Shown here: positions 9,751 through 19,972 of the stretch, one piece after another
How the letters are laid out: each line of letters begins with the position of its first letter
Numbering within the stretch: the first letter of the stretch is position 1
Assembly (NCBI RefSeq): GCF_947488135.1
Contig: NZ_CANKYW010000001.1
Location: 372,001-436,000 of the forward strand
Direction: 5' to 3'
DNA length: 64,000 nt
Source of the DNA: an uncultured Marivita sp.
GTDB taxonomy: Bacteria > Pseudomonadota > Alphaproteobacteria > Rhodobacterales > Rhodobacteraceae
Notes under the pieces: generated by a model
The model's input: only the letters and a program-made list of their open reading frames with translations
The model's database searches: none
What the model was told of the DNA's origin: nothing
Position numbers and translations under genes: made by a program

Positions 9751-9998
9751 CCGTTCTACTCCTGTCTGTCTTGTCTTCCGCCGGGCAAGAAGGCGCGACG
9801 GGCGCGGTCAGTCAAAATCGCTTAACTGAGCCGTGTCGGAGCAGTGGTCGAATTTGGTAACTTTGCGCAACAATTCTTCGGGTGATTCCAAACGTGACGC
9901 AAGGGAAAATGGGGGTCGTCGCATTGATGTGAGACGGGCTTGCCTTGGGTCTGATGCGCCCCATGTTTTACTGACATTTGACCACGGGGAGAGTGAAC

Positions 9999-10262
9999 AT
10001 GTCAGGGATGGATGCACGGATGGCCGCAAAAGAAGAACAACAATCGCTCGATGCGCGCTACGCCGAAGCACGTGCCGAAATCGAGCGTAACCGTCTGATC
10101 GAAAACGGACAATCCGGCGCACTCTTGTTCGCGGCCATGGCCTATGGCGAGGCGATGGAAGAGAACAAGCTGTTCCGCACCGCATCGCATTGGGCAAAGC
10201 TTGTTTGCATCGCAGCGGTGTTCATCATCCCCAACCTGCTGGTCATTCACGTCCTGCTTTAA
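9999..10262 (+). CDS. Small membrane protein, unknown (87 aa)
   Basis: 87 residues from the ATG at 9999, which has GGGGAGAG at 9986-9993 as ribosome-binding site. The N-terminal half is charged and helical (KEEQQSLDARYAEARAEIER), perhaps a short coiled coil. The last 22 residues (AKLVCIAAVFIIPNLLVIHV) form one hydrophobic membrane segment. The predicted topology is a tail-anchored helix with a cytoplasmic coiled coil. I do not recognise the family. It lies between two CspA-type genes in a stress-gene neighbourhood. Confidence 0.7.
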   Translation: MSGMDARMAAKEEQQSLDARYAEARAEIERNRLIENGQSGALLFAAMAYGEAMEENKLFRTASHWAKLVCIAAVFIIPNLLVIHVLL

Positions 10263-10315
10263 CACCCAAAGGCATCGGCAGTTTTTTGCACGCGGGTCCG
10301 GGTTCGGTCCCGCGT

Positions 10316-10495
10316 TTACCCCTCTGCGGTCTCAGCTTGGCATAGGCTGGCCGCGTACAGCGTCAGCGCCGTGAATGTCAGGGAGGTGAGCAGGAACACG
10401 ATCAGCGCGGTTGACGCAAGCGTGCCGATCATCAAGGCAAAGGCCGCTGCGACCCAGCCCAGGACGCTTCCCGCAATGAATGTGATTGCCGCCAT
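10316..10495 (-). CDS. Very small membrane protein (59 aa), unknown
   Basis: A 59-codon frame on the minus strand, ATG at 10495 to TAA at 10316. The product is almost entirely hydrophobic: MAAITFIAGSVLGWVAAAFA, then LMIGTLASTALIVFLLTSL, giving two predicted membrane helices joined by a short loop and a polar tail CQAETAEG. An AAGGGG box sits 7-8 bases before the ATG. The continuous hydrophobicity and good ribosome-binding site argue that it is real. Function unknown. It is transcribed toward the convergent 87-residue membrane protein gene. Confidence 0.6.
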   Translation of the reverse strand: MAAITFIAGSVLGWVAAAFALMIGTLASTALIVFLLTSLTFTALTLYAASLCQAETAEG

Positions 10496-10584
10496 GCCAA
10501 AGCCCCTTTGTCCCAGTTAGCACGCTCATTCTTAACGCCCGATTAAAGGCTGCGGATCGTGCAAGCAGTGTGGCGGCGCAGTGG

Positions 10585-10615
10585 AAAACCGGTGGCCGTT
10601 CTGGCGCGGCCACCG
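10585..10615 (-). terminator. Rho-independent terminator of the L,D-transpeptidase gene
   Basis: On the minus strand, just past the stop at 10629, CGGTGGCC (10608-10615) pairs with GGCCACCG (10590-10597) around a 10-base loop and is followed by GTTTTCC. The eight-base GC stem plus a short T run is a credible intrinsic terminator. Confidence 0.65.
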
Positions 10616-10628
10616 ATGTGGGATTGGA

Positions 10629-11189
10629 TCAGAGAACCGTGACCACCGTTCCGATGGGCACACGTTCGTAGAGGTCCATGACGTGTTCGTTCAACATGCG
10701 GATACAGCCGTTCGACACGGATTGACCGATCGACCTTGGCGCCGTTGTGCCGTGGATGCGGAAGAACGTGTCACGTCCGTTCTGGAACAGATAAAGCGCC
10801 CGCGCGCCGAGCGGATTGTTGGGGCCACCGGGTTCGACGTAGTCGTTGTCGACGAACTCGGAATAGGTCTGCGGCTCGCGCTCGATCATCTCGTCCGTCG
10901 GGCGCCACGTGGGCCACTCCTTCTTGACGGCGATCTCGGCGGTGCCGGTGAATTCGAGCCCCGCACGGCCCACGCCGACTCCATAGCGCCGCGCCACACC
11001 GGGCTGGGTCACATGATACAGGAAATGGGCGCGCGGCAGGATCAGGATTTGACCGGGCGCGACATCGGATTTGATGCGCACATTCTGCGGGCGATAGATG
11101 GGATCGATCTGAAAGCCTTGTGCGGTTGCAAGACTGGGCACAGCCAGTCCGGCAGCCGACGTGGCCAGGAAATGACGTCTGGAGAACAT
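10629..11189 (-). CDS. L,D-transpeptidase (ErfK/YbiS family), Tat-exported
   Basis: 186 residues. The N-terminus MFSRRHFLATSAAGLAVPSL has a twin-arginine motif (SRRHFL) and a cleavage site near ATAQG, so export by Tat is likely. The YkuD catalytic region is complete: RIHGTTAPRSIG and SVSNGCIRM, with the Cys nucleophile. Such enzymes make 3-3 peptidoglycan crosslinks or attach lipoproteins to peptidoglycan in the periplasm. The longer upstream frame was rejected because the Tat signal begins at this ATG. A terminator follows at 10585-10615. Confidence 0.93.
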   Translation of the reverse strand: MFSRRHFLATSAAGLAVPSLATAQGFQIDPIYRPQNVRIKSDVAPGQILILPRAHFLYHVTQPGVARRYGVGVGRAGLEFTGTAEIAVKKEWPTWRPTDEMIEREPQTYSEFVDNDYVEPGGPNNPLGARALYLFQNGRDTFFRIHGTTAPRSIGQSVSNGCIRMLNEHVMDLYERVPIGTVVTVL

Positions 11190-11382
11190 TGGCAGCACTG
11201 GTCCTTCTGATTCACGGCGTGCGTGGTGAAACGCGTCGGCAAGTTTGCCATCGCTAGGAGACGAAACAAACAAGGCGACGCCGGGTTTCGTCGCAAAACC
11301 GGAAAAAATGCGACACAAAGGTCACAAACGAGGGGGGGGTCACCCAAAGGTGACCGTTTCGTTGCCCAAAACAACCCGGCCC

Positions 11383-11419
11383 AAAGAAAAACCGCCCGGA
11401 CGCGGAAGCGTCCGAGCGG
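11383..11419 (-). terminator. Rho-independent terminator of the second CspA-like gene
   Basis: Minus-strand reading gives CCGCTCGGACGC, a short loop, GCGTCCGGGCGG and then TTTTTCTTT. This is a 12-bp stem with one mismatch plus a clear T tract, placed 27 bp past the csp stop at 11446. Confidence 0.8.
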
Positions 11420-11445
11420 CTGTCGATCCGAAAATCGGTGTTGGC

Positions 11446-11652
11446 TTACGCCAGCGCGAGGTTGATGGCGCTTTCGCGACCGTCACGGCCCGCTTCGATG
11501 TCGAAGGTCACCTTCTGATCGTCGCTGAGACCTGTGAGGCCAGACCGCTCAACAGCGGAGATGTGGACGAAAACGTCCTTGGAGCCGCCATCGGGTGCGA
11601 TGAAGCCGTAGCCTTTGGTGGTGTTGAACCATTTCACTGTGCCAGTGGCCAT
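11446..11652 (-). CDS. Cold-shock domain protein (CspA family), second copy
   Basis: 68 residues with RNP1 KGYGFI and RNP2 VFVHI. It differs from the copy at 9544 only by conservative changes such as PDGGSK for PEGGGK and DIEAG for DLEAG. Single cold-shock domain, RNA chaperone. The ATG at 11652 is the conserved family start, although the open frame continues upstream. It is followed by a strong terminator, and its 240-bp upstream region, shared with a divergent gene, has room for a structured 5' leader. Confidence 0.95.
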   Translation of the reverse strand: MATGTVKWFNTTKGYGFIAPDGGSKDVFVHISAVERSGLTGLSDDQKVTFDIEAGRDGRESAINLALA

Positions 11653-11892
11653 GTGAAGTTTCCTTGTGTTGTCCGTTGCCCACGACATGCGGCAACCCGG
11701 CAAAGTCACGTCTGGATCGAAAGCTGCGTGCCGGTGTCGGAAAACAGAAGGTCGAATAGAAGATCGTTAGCGCGACTCCTATGACAGAATGCGGCATGCC
11801 TGGCAAGGGGCGGCTCTCTCGACGGGCGAAAATCCGCGGGAACCTTCGCGGCACATGCGCGCTTTTCCTGACAAAGGAAAGGACGGCGAAAC

Positions 11893-12240
11893 ATGTCATC
11901 ATCGAAATCGAAAGACCAGATCTGGGACGAATGGACCGAACTCGTCAACATGACCAAATCCGAGCTGGAAGAGTGGCTGGACACCGAGGAATCGAAATCC
12001 GTCGGCGACAGCGATTCCGGCGAGAGCACGGGCCACAAGTCGGGCCGACGGATCATCGAGATCAAGGACACCCGCAAGGACGACCTGACCGATGACCAGT
12101 GGGATCACATGGCGACTGTGGTCGGCTACGTGAAGCGCCACCTGTCCCAAGGCGGTCCGGACGACGATGTGAAGCACTCGGCATGGCGCTATTCGCTGAT
12201 GAACTGGGGCCACGATCCTTTGAAGGAGGACGGATCATGA
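11893..12240 (+). CDS. DUF3140 domain protein
   Basis: 115 residues. The signature of DUF3140 is clear: IWDEWTELVNMTKSELEEWL, GHKSGRRIIEI, HMATVVGYVKRHLSQ and a C-terminal WRYSLMNWGHDP. It is a small hydrophilic acidic protein of unknown biochemistry. From memory these proteins occur beside other small hydrophilic proteins in stress-adapted bacteria. Its TGA overlaps the ATG of the next gene (ATGA), so the two are translationally coupled. The gene is preceded by AGGAAAGGACG. Confidence 0.85.
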   Translation: MSSSKSKDQIWDEWTELVNMTKSELEEWLDTEESKSVGDSDSGESTGHKSGRRIIEIKDTRKDDLTDDQWDHMATVVGYVKRHLSQGGPDDDVKHSAWRYSLMNWGHDPLKEDGS

Positions 12241-12878
12241 GCTCGGCCAAGAAAACCGATCCCGATCTCTGGGAAGAGGTCAAAGAGGAATTCATGCAAT
12301 CCGACAAGGGCGGCGACCCCGGCCAATGGTCGGCGCGCAAGGCGCAACTGGCCGTGCAGGAATACAAAAAGCGCGGTGGCGGGTACGAAGACGATGGCCC
12401 GGACCAGGAAGACACCGATCTTCACGAATGGACCGAAGAAGACTGGGGCACGAAGTCGGGCGACACCTCAGACAACACCGGCGAACGGTACCTTCCCAAG
12501 AATGTGCGGATGCTGCTGACAGAAGACGAGTACGCACGCTCGACCCAGAAGAAGAAGGACGGCGCTCAGCAATTTGTCGATCAGCCGGACGACGTCAAAG
12601 ACAAGGTGTCCTACATCAAGGAAAACGGCCCGACCAAAGACATGCTCATGGAACGTGCGCAGGACCTCGGCATTGAGGGCCGCTCCTCGATGGACAAGGA
12701 CGAATTGCTCGACGCGATCGAAGACGCCACTGACGAAAACGGTCGCGGCAAGGGGTCCGTCGCCGCTTTGGAGCAAAAGTCCAAGGATGAGCTTTACGAG
12801 ATGGCGCAAGAGCGGGACATCGACGGTCGGTCCGACATGACGAAAGACGAGTTGGTCAAGGCTCTGTCGGACGGGTGA
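12237..12878 (+). CDS. DUF5872-like protein with two Rho-N/SAP-type repeats
   Basis: 213 residues from an ATG that overlaps the preceding stop. Residues 10-75 match the DUF5872 pattern (DLWEEVKEEFMQSDKGG, GQWSARKAQLAVQEYKKRGG, EWTEEDWGTKSG). The C-terminal half holds two copies of a helix-extended-loop-helix Rho-N-like motif: TKDMLMERAQDLGIEGRSSM with DKDELLDAI, then SKDELYEMAQERDIDGRSDM with TKDELVKAL. Such motifs often bind nucleic acid. The protein is highly acidic and lysine-rich. Its role is unknown, but coupling to DUF3140 implies a shared one. Confidence 0.8.
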   Translation: MSSAKKTDPDLWEEVKEEFMQSDKGGDPGQWSARKAQLAVQEYKKRGGGYEDDGPDQEDTDLHEWTEEDWGTKSGDTSDNTGERYLPKNVRMLLTEDEYARSTQKKKDGAQQFVDQPDDVKDKVSYIKENGPTKDMLMERAQDLGIEGRSSMDKDELLDAIEDATDENGRGKGSVAALEQKSKDELYEMAQERDIDGRSDMTKDELVKALSDG

Positions 12879-12957
12879 TGTTTGAACCTGTTCCTCTTGC
12901 AGAGACCACGTTCCGCCATCATATAGAAATTGTGGAATATATGAACGGAGGCCCGTC

Positions 12958-13380
12958 ATGGCTGGCAAGAAACTCACCTGTCTCGACTGCGGTCAGGTCA
13001 ATCGCGTGCCAGAGGACCGTCTTGACGCGGGCCCCAAATGCGGCACCTGCGGCGCGGCTTTGATGCCCGGCAACGCGATCGAGGTGGATTGGCCCAAGCT
13101 CCAAAAGGCGGCCCGCACGGACGAGGTGCCCTTGGTGGTCGATTTCTGGGCGCCTTGGTGTGGCCCGTGCAAAATGATGGGCCCCGAATTTTCCAAGGCC
13201 GCCGGGACGCTGCAGGGTCGCGCGCGACTGGTGAAACTGAACACCGAGGACTTCCCGCAATCCGGCCAAACCTACGGTATCCGTGGCATTCCCACGATGA
13301 TCCGCTTCGTCGGTGGCCGTGAAACCGCCCGGCAATCGGGCGCTATGCGGGCGGATCAGATCGTGGGTTGGGTGGGGTGA
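12958..13380 (+). CDS. trxC: Thioredoxin 2 (TrxC)
   Basis: 140 residues. An N-terminal zinc ribbon (CLDCG and CGTCG) is followed by a thioredoxin fold with active site FWAPWCGPCK and cis-proline region GIRGIPTMIRF. This is the TrxC type: a cytosolic, oxidative-stress-associated disulfide reductase whose redox potential depends on the zinc ribbon. The length equals E. coli TrxC (139). A GGAGG box stands before the ATG. It follows the DUF3140/DUF5872 pair in the same direction with an 80-bp gap. Confidence 0.95.
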   Translation: MAGKKLTCLDCGQVNRVPEDRLDAGPKCGTCGAALMPGNAIEVDWPKLQKAARTDEVPLVVDFWAPWCGPCKMMGPEFSKAAGTLQGRARLVKLNTEDFPQSGQTYGIRGIPTMIRFVGGRETARQSGAMRADQIVGWVG

Positions 13381-13385
13381 GTTGA

Positions 13386-13437
13386 CGCCAATTTGACGAT
13401 CCTCGGAGCGAGCTAGGCTCGCGTTCGGTAATTGGCG
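13386..13437. repeat. Nested inverted repeat after trxC
   Basis: The outer arms CGCCAATT (13386-13393) and AATTGGCG (13430-13437) are perfect. Inside lies GCGAGC-TAG-GCTCGC (13408-13422). No T tract follows either side. It could act as a transcript end or be the remnant of a small mobile repeat. Confidence 0.4.
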
Positions 13438-13499
13438 CTGGCGTCCATGCGCAATTCCGGTCTTCGCACACGCCTGACCTTTCAGGGGCAGCGCGCAAC

Positions 13500-13527
13500 C
13501 GGTGGCCGGACTGTCGCCCGGCCACCG
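13500..13527 (-). terminator. Hairpin downstream of ettA
   Basis: CGGTGGCCGG (13500-13509) and CCGGCCACCG (13518-13527) form a 10-bp perfect stem with an 8-base loop, 7 bp past the ettA stop. The T tract on the minus strand is weak (GTTGC). The stem resembles the terminator at 10585. Confidence 0.5.
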
Positions 13528-13533
13528 ATTGTC

Positions 13534-15189
<1,656 letters not shown>

Positions 15190-15298
15190 GATCGCGTTCC
15201 TTTGAATTTCGGTTTTGCCGAGGGATACACGCGCAGGCGGAGCCGTGCAATCGCGCGTGTTCAGGCTTTGTTTGGAATTGGGTGCGAGACTGTGCGGA

Positions 15299-15667
15299 TT
15301 ATTGATCCGAGGGGTGATTCACGCCGTCATGCCAGCCGATTGGCTCATAATCCTTGGGGTTTACGCCCTCTATGCCGCCCATGTTGACGCCGTATTCATC
15401 GGGGTCAGACCGGCGCCGGTGATGCGTGTAAATCCCGCAGGTCTTGCAGAAATAGTGTTTCGCCGTATGGGTGCCGAACGAATAAAGCGTGAGGTTCTCA
15501 GCGCCCTTGATCACGGCCAGGTCGGTCTTGTGCACAGACGCGGTCGGGGTCCCCCGGCGGCGGCAGTAGGTACAATCACATCTGCGTGCCGCCTCCAACC
15601 TTTCGCGAAGCCGAACCGAAAGCTCGACCGCGCCACAGTGACAGGTGACTTTAAGCGTATCGTTCAT
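15299..15667 (-). CDS. GFA family protein (glutathione-dependent formaldehyde-activating-like)
   Basis: 122 residues. Zinc-binding cysteines occur as TCHCGAVEL, CDCTYCRRRG and YFCKTCGIYTHH, the three-part pattern of the GFA/CENP-V fold. The family name comes from the S-hydroxymethylglutathione synthase of Paracoccus, but most members have no proven activity. Its ATG overlaps the TGA stop of the rhomboid gene (ATGA, 15664-15667), so the two are coupled. Longer upstream in-frame extension into the rhomboid gene is not conserved-looking. Confidence 0.9.
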   Translation of the reverse strand: MNDTLKVTCHCGAVELSVRLRERLEAARRCDCTYCRRRGTPTASVHKTDLAVIKGAENLTLYSFGTHTAKHYFCKTCGIYTHHRRRSDPDEYGVNMGGIEGVNPKDYEPIGWHDGVNHPSDQ

Positions 15668-16407
15668 TTGCGCCGGACTTTCGGAATGCGGGTCCGCGAC
15701 AGCGCGTATGTCGCTTCCGGATGCGGCGGATGGCCTTCGGTCCGTGACCAGAACGCAGGTCCTCCAAGGCGCAGCCACAGCGGGATTGTCAGGGCGAGGC
15801 CGATCACGAAGCCGCCGACATGCGCCCAATAGGCAACGCCGCCTTCATCGGCCGCCGTGCCGAAACCACCGAAGATCTGCATCGCGAACCACAGCCCCAG
15901 CATGATCCAGGCCGGGATGGGAATGATGCGGAAGATGATCACGATGATGATCAGGATGTCGACCTTGGCTTTCGGAAAAAGGAGAAGGTATCCGCCCATC
16001 ACACCAGCGATCGCACCCGAAGCGCCGACCGTGGGAACCGGAGAGCCCGGGGCGCTGATGTAGTGAATGAACCCTGCGCCCAAGCCTGCCGCCAGGTAAA
16101 ACAGCAAAAAGCGCACGTGGCCCATTTCGTCTTCGATGTTGTCGCCGAAGATGAACAAGAACAGCATGTTGCCGATCAGGTGCATCCATCCGCCGTGCAG
16201 AAACATCGAGGTGAAAAACCCGCCGAACCCCTGGCCCTCGCTGACGAGGGCGGGGATCAGGGCGTAGTCGAAGTAAAAGCGCAGGATCTGCTGATCGCTT
16301 TGCATCAGCGGCCAATAGCTCAGGAAAATGCCCACATTCGCGACGATCAGCGCGTAAGTGACATAGGGCGTGCGGCCGGACGGGTTGTGATCGCGGATTG
16401 GAAACAT
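15664..16407 (-). CDS. Rhomboid family intramembrane serine protease
   Basis: 247 residues, beginning MFPIRDHNPSGRTPYVTYAL, the common start of alphaproteobacterial rhomboids. Six or so hydrophobic helices are seen. Catalytic residues are present: HLIGNMLFLFIFG (oxyanion Asn), GASGAIAGVMGGYL (Ser) and YWAHVGGFVIGL (His). It cleaves transmembrane helices within the inner membrane; targets are unknown. No good ribosome-binding site is seen, so a start up to 14 codons upstream, within the end of putA, remains possible. It is coupled to the GFA gene. Confidence 0.92.
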   Translation of the reverse strand: MFPIRDHNPSGRTPYVTYALIVANVGIFLSYWPLMQSDQQILRFYFDYALIPALVSEGQGFGGFFTSMFLHGGWMHLIGNMLFLFIFGDNIEDEMGHVRFLLFYLAAGLGAGFIHYISAPGSPVPTVGASGAIAGVMGGYLLLFPKAKVDILIIIVIIFRIIPIPAWIMLGLWFAMQIFGGFGTAADEGGVAYWAHVGGFVIGLALTIPLWLRLGGPAFWSRTEGHPPHPEATYALSRTRIPKVRRK

Positions 16408-16438
16408 GCCGCGACAGTTGTGGCAAAGCGGCGGCGCG

Positions 16439-19400
16439 TCAAGCCGCACCGCTCAGCAGTTGTGCGTTTCCGCCCGACGCGGTTGTGTCCACGCAGACAT
16501 GGCGTTCCTGGCAGACATGCCCGGTGTCCGGCAAGCCCGTGATCAAGGGCAGGATCGGGCCGTCGCGAGCGGACAAAACCTTGCGCACTGCGCGCGCCGT
16601 GGTCTCATCCCCCCACCAAAGCACCCCGTGGACGGGCAGGTCAGTGAGCCAATCCGCGTCAATGTTGCCTTGCGCGGTGATCGCGACGCCGCCAAGGGTT
16701 TCGACCGCCTGCGCCTGCGCCTTCACCGCGTCCTGTCCGGGCCCGAGGCACAAGATGGGTCCGCGCGCCAATGTCGTCAGGACGTTCGATTCGCCAGTGG
16801 GGCCGGGCAGCGCGGTTTCCTCGACGGGCACATCGGTCTTCGCGGCTTTGGCCACCTTGACCAGACGACCGCGATCATCGGTGGTTGTCCAATCGCCACC
16901 ATTCTGCGGCGCGGGATGTTTGCGGAACCGTGCGAGGTAATTCGGTCCACCAGCCTTGGGTCCTGTGCCGGACAGGCCTTCGCCGCCGAAGGGCTGGCTG
17001 CCGACGATGGCTCCAATCTGGTTGCGGTTGACATAGATGTTCCCGGCTTCGATCCGGTCCGAAATATGTTGCACCCGGTCGTCGATCCGCGTTTGCAATC
17101 CGAAGGTGAGGCCATAGCCGGTGGCGTTGATCGCATCGATCACGGTGTCGATATTCTTGGCCTTGAAGGTCGCGATATGCAGCACAGGGCCGAAGATTTC
17201 CCGCTCCATTTCGGCGATGCCATCGACCTTGATCAGCGTCGGAGGCACGAAGGTGCCGCCACCGGGCAGGGACAGACGGTGAAGCACGCGCCCATCGGTT
17301 TCGGCCGCGTCGATGTAGGAGATGATGCCGTCCCGCGCCTCAGCGTCGATGGCGGGGCCGACATCGGTGCCGTAGGTCCACGGATCGCCGATCACAAGCG
17401 CGTCCATCGCGCCGGTCAGCATCTCGATAAACGATTTGGCAATGTCTTCCTGTACATAAAGGCACCGAAGGGCCGAACAGCGTTGGCCCGCCGACTGGAA
17501 GGCGGATTCGACGATGGCCTGCACCGCCTGTTCGGGCAGGGCAGTGCTGTCCACGATCATGGCGTTAAGACCACCCGTTTCCGCGATGAGCGGCGCGCCG
17601 GGATCAAGGTGGTCGGCCATGCTGCGATGGATGATCTGCGCTGTTTCGGTGGAGCCTGTGAAGGCAACGCCTTTGACCGCGGGGTTCGAGGTGAGAGCCG
17701 CACCTACGTCGCCCGCGCCGGGCAAAAGCTGCAACGCGCTGCGGGGTACACCAGCCTCGTGCAGCAGGGTTGTTGCGCGATGCGCGATCAGCGGCGTCTG
17801 TTCGGCGGGTTTGGCCAAGACGGCGTTGCCCGTGGCAAGGGCGGCGGACAACTGGCCGGTAAAGATGGCAAGGGGGAAGTTCCACGGACTGATACAGGCA
17901 AAGACACCTTGCGGGTCAGGCCCTTCGGCGCAGGCGGCATAGTAGCGCAGGAAATCCACGGCTTCGCGCAGTTCGGCGACCGCGTCCGGCAGCGACTTGC
18001 CCGCTTCGCGCGCCAGAAGTGCGAACAATTCGCCGTAGTTCGCTTCATAAAGGTCCGCGGCGCGGTTCAGGACCGCCGCGCGTTCGCTGGCCGGTGCCGC
18101 CCATGGCTCGGCCGATGTGCAGGCGGATGCCGCAGTTTCCGCACTGGCCCAGGTGACGTGCCCCACGATATCGCCAGGACGTGCCGGGTTAATGACCTTG
18201 TCTGTGCCTGCCGTTTCGGCCTGCTGCGCAAGCAGGGGTGCCGCCGTCCACTGCGTTGACGCAAAGGGCCGACGCGCCTCTTCAATCGCGGTGCGGGTGG
18301 GGCGGTGCGTCAGATCCCAGCCTTTCGAGTTCGGCCGCTCCGGCGCGAAAAGCTCGGGCCCGGTCGGAAGCTTGGGTGTGGGCGTCGCATCGAACGGGTC
18401 CGCCGCAACTTCGGACGCGGGGACGTCTGTGTCGACGATCTGGTTCACGAACGAACTGTTGGCCCCGTTTTCAAGCAGCCGCCGCACGAGATAGGCCAGC
18501 AAATCGCGATGCGCGCCCACAGGCGCATAGATCCGGCAGCGCGTGCCCTCGGCGTCCTTGACGATGTCGTGCAACGCCTCACCCATGCCGTGCAAACGCT
18601 GGAATTCAAAGGACGTCCGGTCCTCTGCCATATGCAGGATGGCTGCCACCGTATGCGCATTGTGCGTGGCGAATTGCGGGTAGATTCGGTCGGTCATGCC
18701 AAGCAGCTTGCGCGCATTGGCGATGTAGCTGATGTCGGTGTGGTGCTTCGCGGTGAAGACCGGAAAGGCGGGAAGGCCCACAACCTGCGCGCGCTTGATC
18801 TCGGTGTCCCAGTAGGCGCCCTTCACCAACCGGACCATGATCTTGCGATCCAGCCGCGTGGCAAGGTTGTGCAACCAGTCGATCACGTGTCCCGCGCGCT
18901 GCCCGTAGGCCTGCACGACAACGCCGAACCCATCCCATCCCTTGAGCGACGGCTCGGACAGGACCGCTTCGATCACGTCGAGAGAGATCGACAGGCGGTC
19001 TGCCTCTTCCGCGTCGATGTTCAGCCCGATCCCCGCAGACCGCGCCAGCTGCGCGAGGGTCCGAAGGCGCGGCACCACTTCGTCCATCACGGTGTCGTGC
19101 TGCGCTTCCTCGTAGCGGGGATGAAGTGCCGACAGCTTGACCGAGATGCCGGGATTGTCGCGGATGTCCTTCGATTTTGCTGCCTCGGCAATGGCACTGA
19201 TCGCGCGGGAATAGGACAGATGGTAGCGGCGCGCGTCGGTTTCGGTGCGCGCGGCTTCGCCCAGCATGTCGTAGGAATAGGTGTAGCCTTTCGCTTCCAT
19301 CTTGGACGCCCGCGTCATGGCGGACTGGATGGTTTCGCCAAGAACGAATTGCGCGCCCATCTCCTTCATGGCGCGACCGACGGCGGTGCGGATCACCGGC

Positions 19401-19861
19401 TCGCCCAGCCGCTTGATCGCCCCGCGCAGATGACCAACGGGGCCGGGTGCATCGTCCTGCAACACCTTCCCGGTCAGCATGAGCGCCCAGGTCGAGGCGT
19501 TCACAAGCGGCGAGGTGCTTTCGCCCAAATGGCTGGCCCAGTTCGAGGGTGCGATCTTGTCTTCGATGAGCGCGTCGATGGTGGCAGCGTCCGGCACGCG
19601 CAAGAGTGCTTCGGCCAGGCACATGAGGGCAATGCCCTCTTCGGTCGAAAGACCGTATTCGCTCAGGAACACTTCCATCAGGCCGGGCCGGGAATCCTCG
19701 CGGATGGCGGTGACGAGCTTGGTCGCGCGGGCCTTGATGGCATCACGATCCTCTTGCGTCAGCTGCGCCGCGCCGCGCAACCGTTCTAGAACGCGCGCCT
19801 CTTCGGCATAGGTGTTTTCGTCAATCGCGGGACGCAGGTTTGGTATCTCATCACGGGGCAT
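16439..19861 (-). CDS. putA: Bifunctional proline dehydrogenase / glutamate semialdehyde dehydrogenase
   Basis: 1140 residues. Residues about 60-480 form the FAD proline dehydrogenase barrel (YSYDMLGEAARTETDARRYH, DAEEADRLSISLDV, RLVKGAYWDTEIKRAQ). Residues about 540-1010 are the aldehyde dehydrogenase, with ETGGLNAMIVDS and the catalytic Cys in SAGQRCSALRCLY. It oxidises proline to glutamate, channelling the intermediate. There is no N-terminal ribbon-helix-helix DNA-binding domain, so it cannot autoregulate as in E. coli; the divergent Lrp-type gene fits that role. GGAG precedes the ATG. Confidence 0.97.
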   Translation of the reverse strand: MPRDEIPNLRPAIDENTYAEEARVLERLRGAAQLTQEDRDAIKARATKLVTAIREDSRPGLMEVFLSEYGLSTEEGIALMCLAEALLRVPDAATIDALIEDKIAPSNWASHLGESTSPLVNASTWALMLTGKVLQDDAPGPVGHLRGAIKRLGEPVIRTAVGRAMKEMGAQFVLGETIQSAMTRASKMEAKGYTYSYDMLGEAARTETDARRYHLSYSRAISAIAEAAKSKDIRDNPGISVKLSALHPRYEEAQHDTVMDEVVPRLRTLAQLARSAGIGLNIDAEEADRLSISLDVIEAVLSEPSLKGWDGFGVVVQAYGQRAGHVIDWLHNLATRLDRKIMVRLVKGAYWDTEIKRAQVVGLPAFPVFTAKHHTDISYIANARKLLGMTDRIYPQFATHNAHTVAAILHMAEDRTSFEFQRLHGMGEALHDIVKDAEGTRCRIYAPVGAHRDLLAYLVRRLLENGANSSFVNQIVDTDVPASEVAADPFDATPTPKLPTGPELFAPERPNSKGWDLTHRPTRTAIEEARRPFASTQWTAAPLLAQQAETAGTDKVINPARPGDIVGHVTWASAETAASACTSAEPWAAPASERAAVLNRAADLYEANYGELFALLAREAGKSLPDAVAELREAVDFLRYYAACAEGPDPQGVFACISPWNFPLAIFTGQLSAALATGNAVLAKPAEQTPLIAHRATTLLHEAGVPRSALQLLPGAGDVGAALTSNPAVKGVAFTGSTETAQIIHRSMADHLDPGAPLIAETGGLNAMIVDSTALPEQAVQAIVESAFQSAGQRCSALRCLYVQEDIAKSFIEMLTGAMDALVIGDPWTYGTDVGPAIDAEARDGIISYIDAAETDGRVLHRLSLPGGGTFVPPTLIKVDGIAEMEREIFGPVLHIATFKAKNIDTVIDAINATGYGLTFGLQTRIDDRVQHISDRIEAGNIYVNRNQIGAIVGSQPFGGEGLSGTGPKAGGPNYLARFRKHPAPQNGGDWTTTDDRGRLVKVAKAAKTDVPVEETALPGPTGESNVLTTLARGPILCLGPGQDAVKAQAQAVETLGGVAITAQGNIDADWLTDLPVHGVLWWGDETTARAVRKVLSARDGPILPLITGLPDTGHVCQERHVCVDTTASGGNAQLLSGAA

Positions 19862-19972
19862 GGAAATCTCCGGTCATTTGCCCTAATCTAGCGGAGTTTT
19901 CGAAGTTCAAGCGTCGTATTCAGCGGAGATCGCACAGCGTTTGGACTGATTTTTCGCGATTGGGCAGGCTAA

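Noticed and set aside
16406-18259. Long plus-strand open frame opposite putA
   Set aside because: Shadow of a high-GC gene; no motif and no ribosome-binding site.
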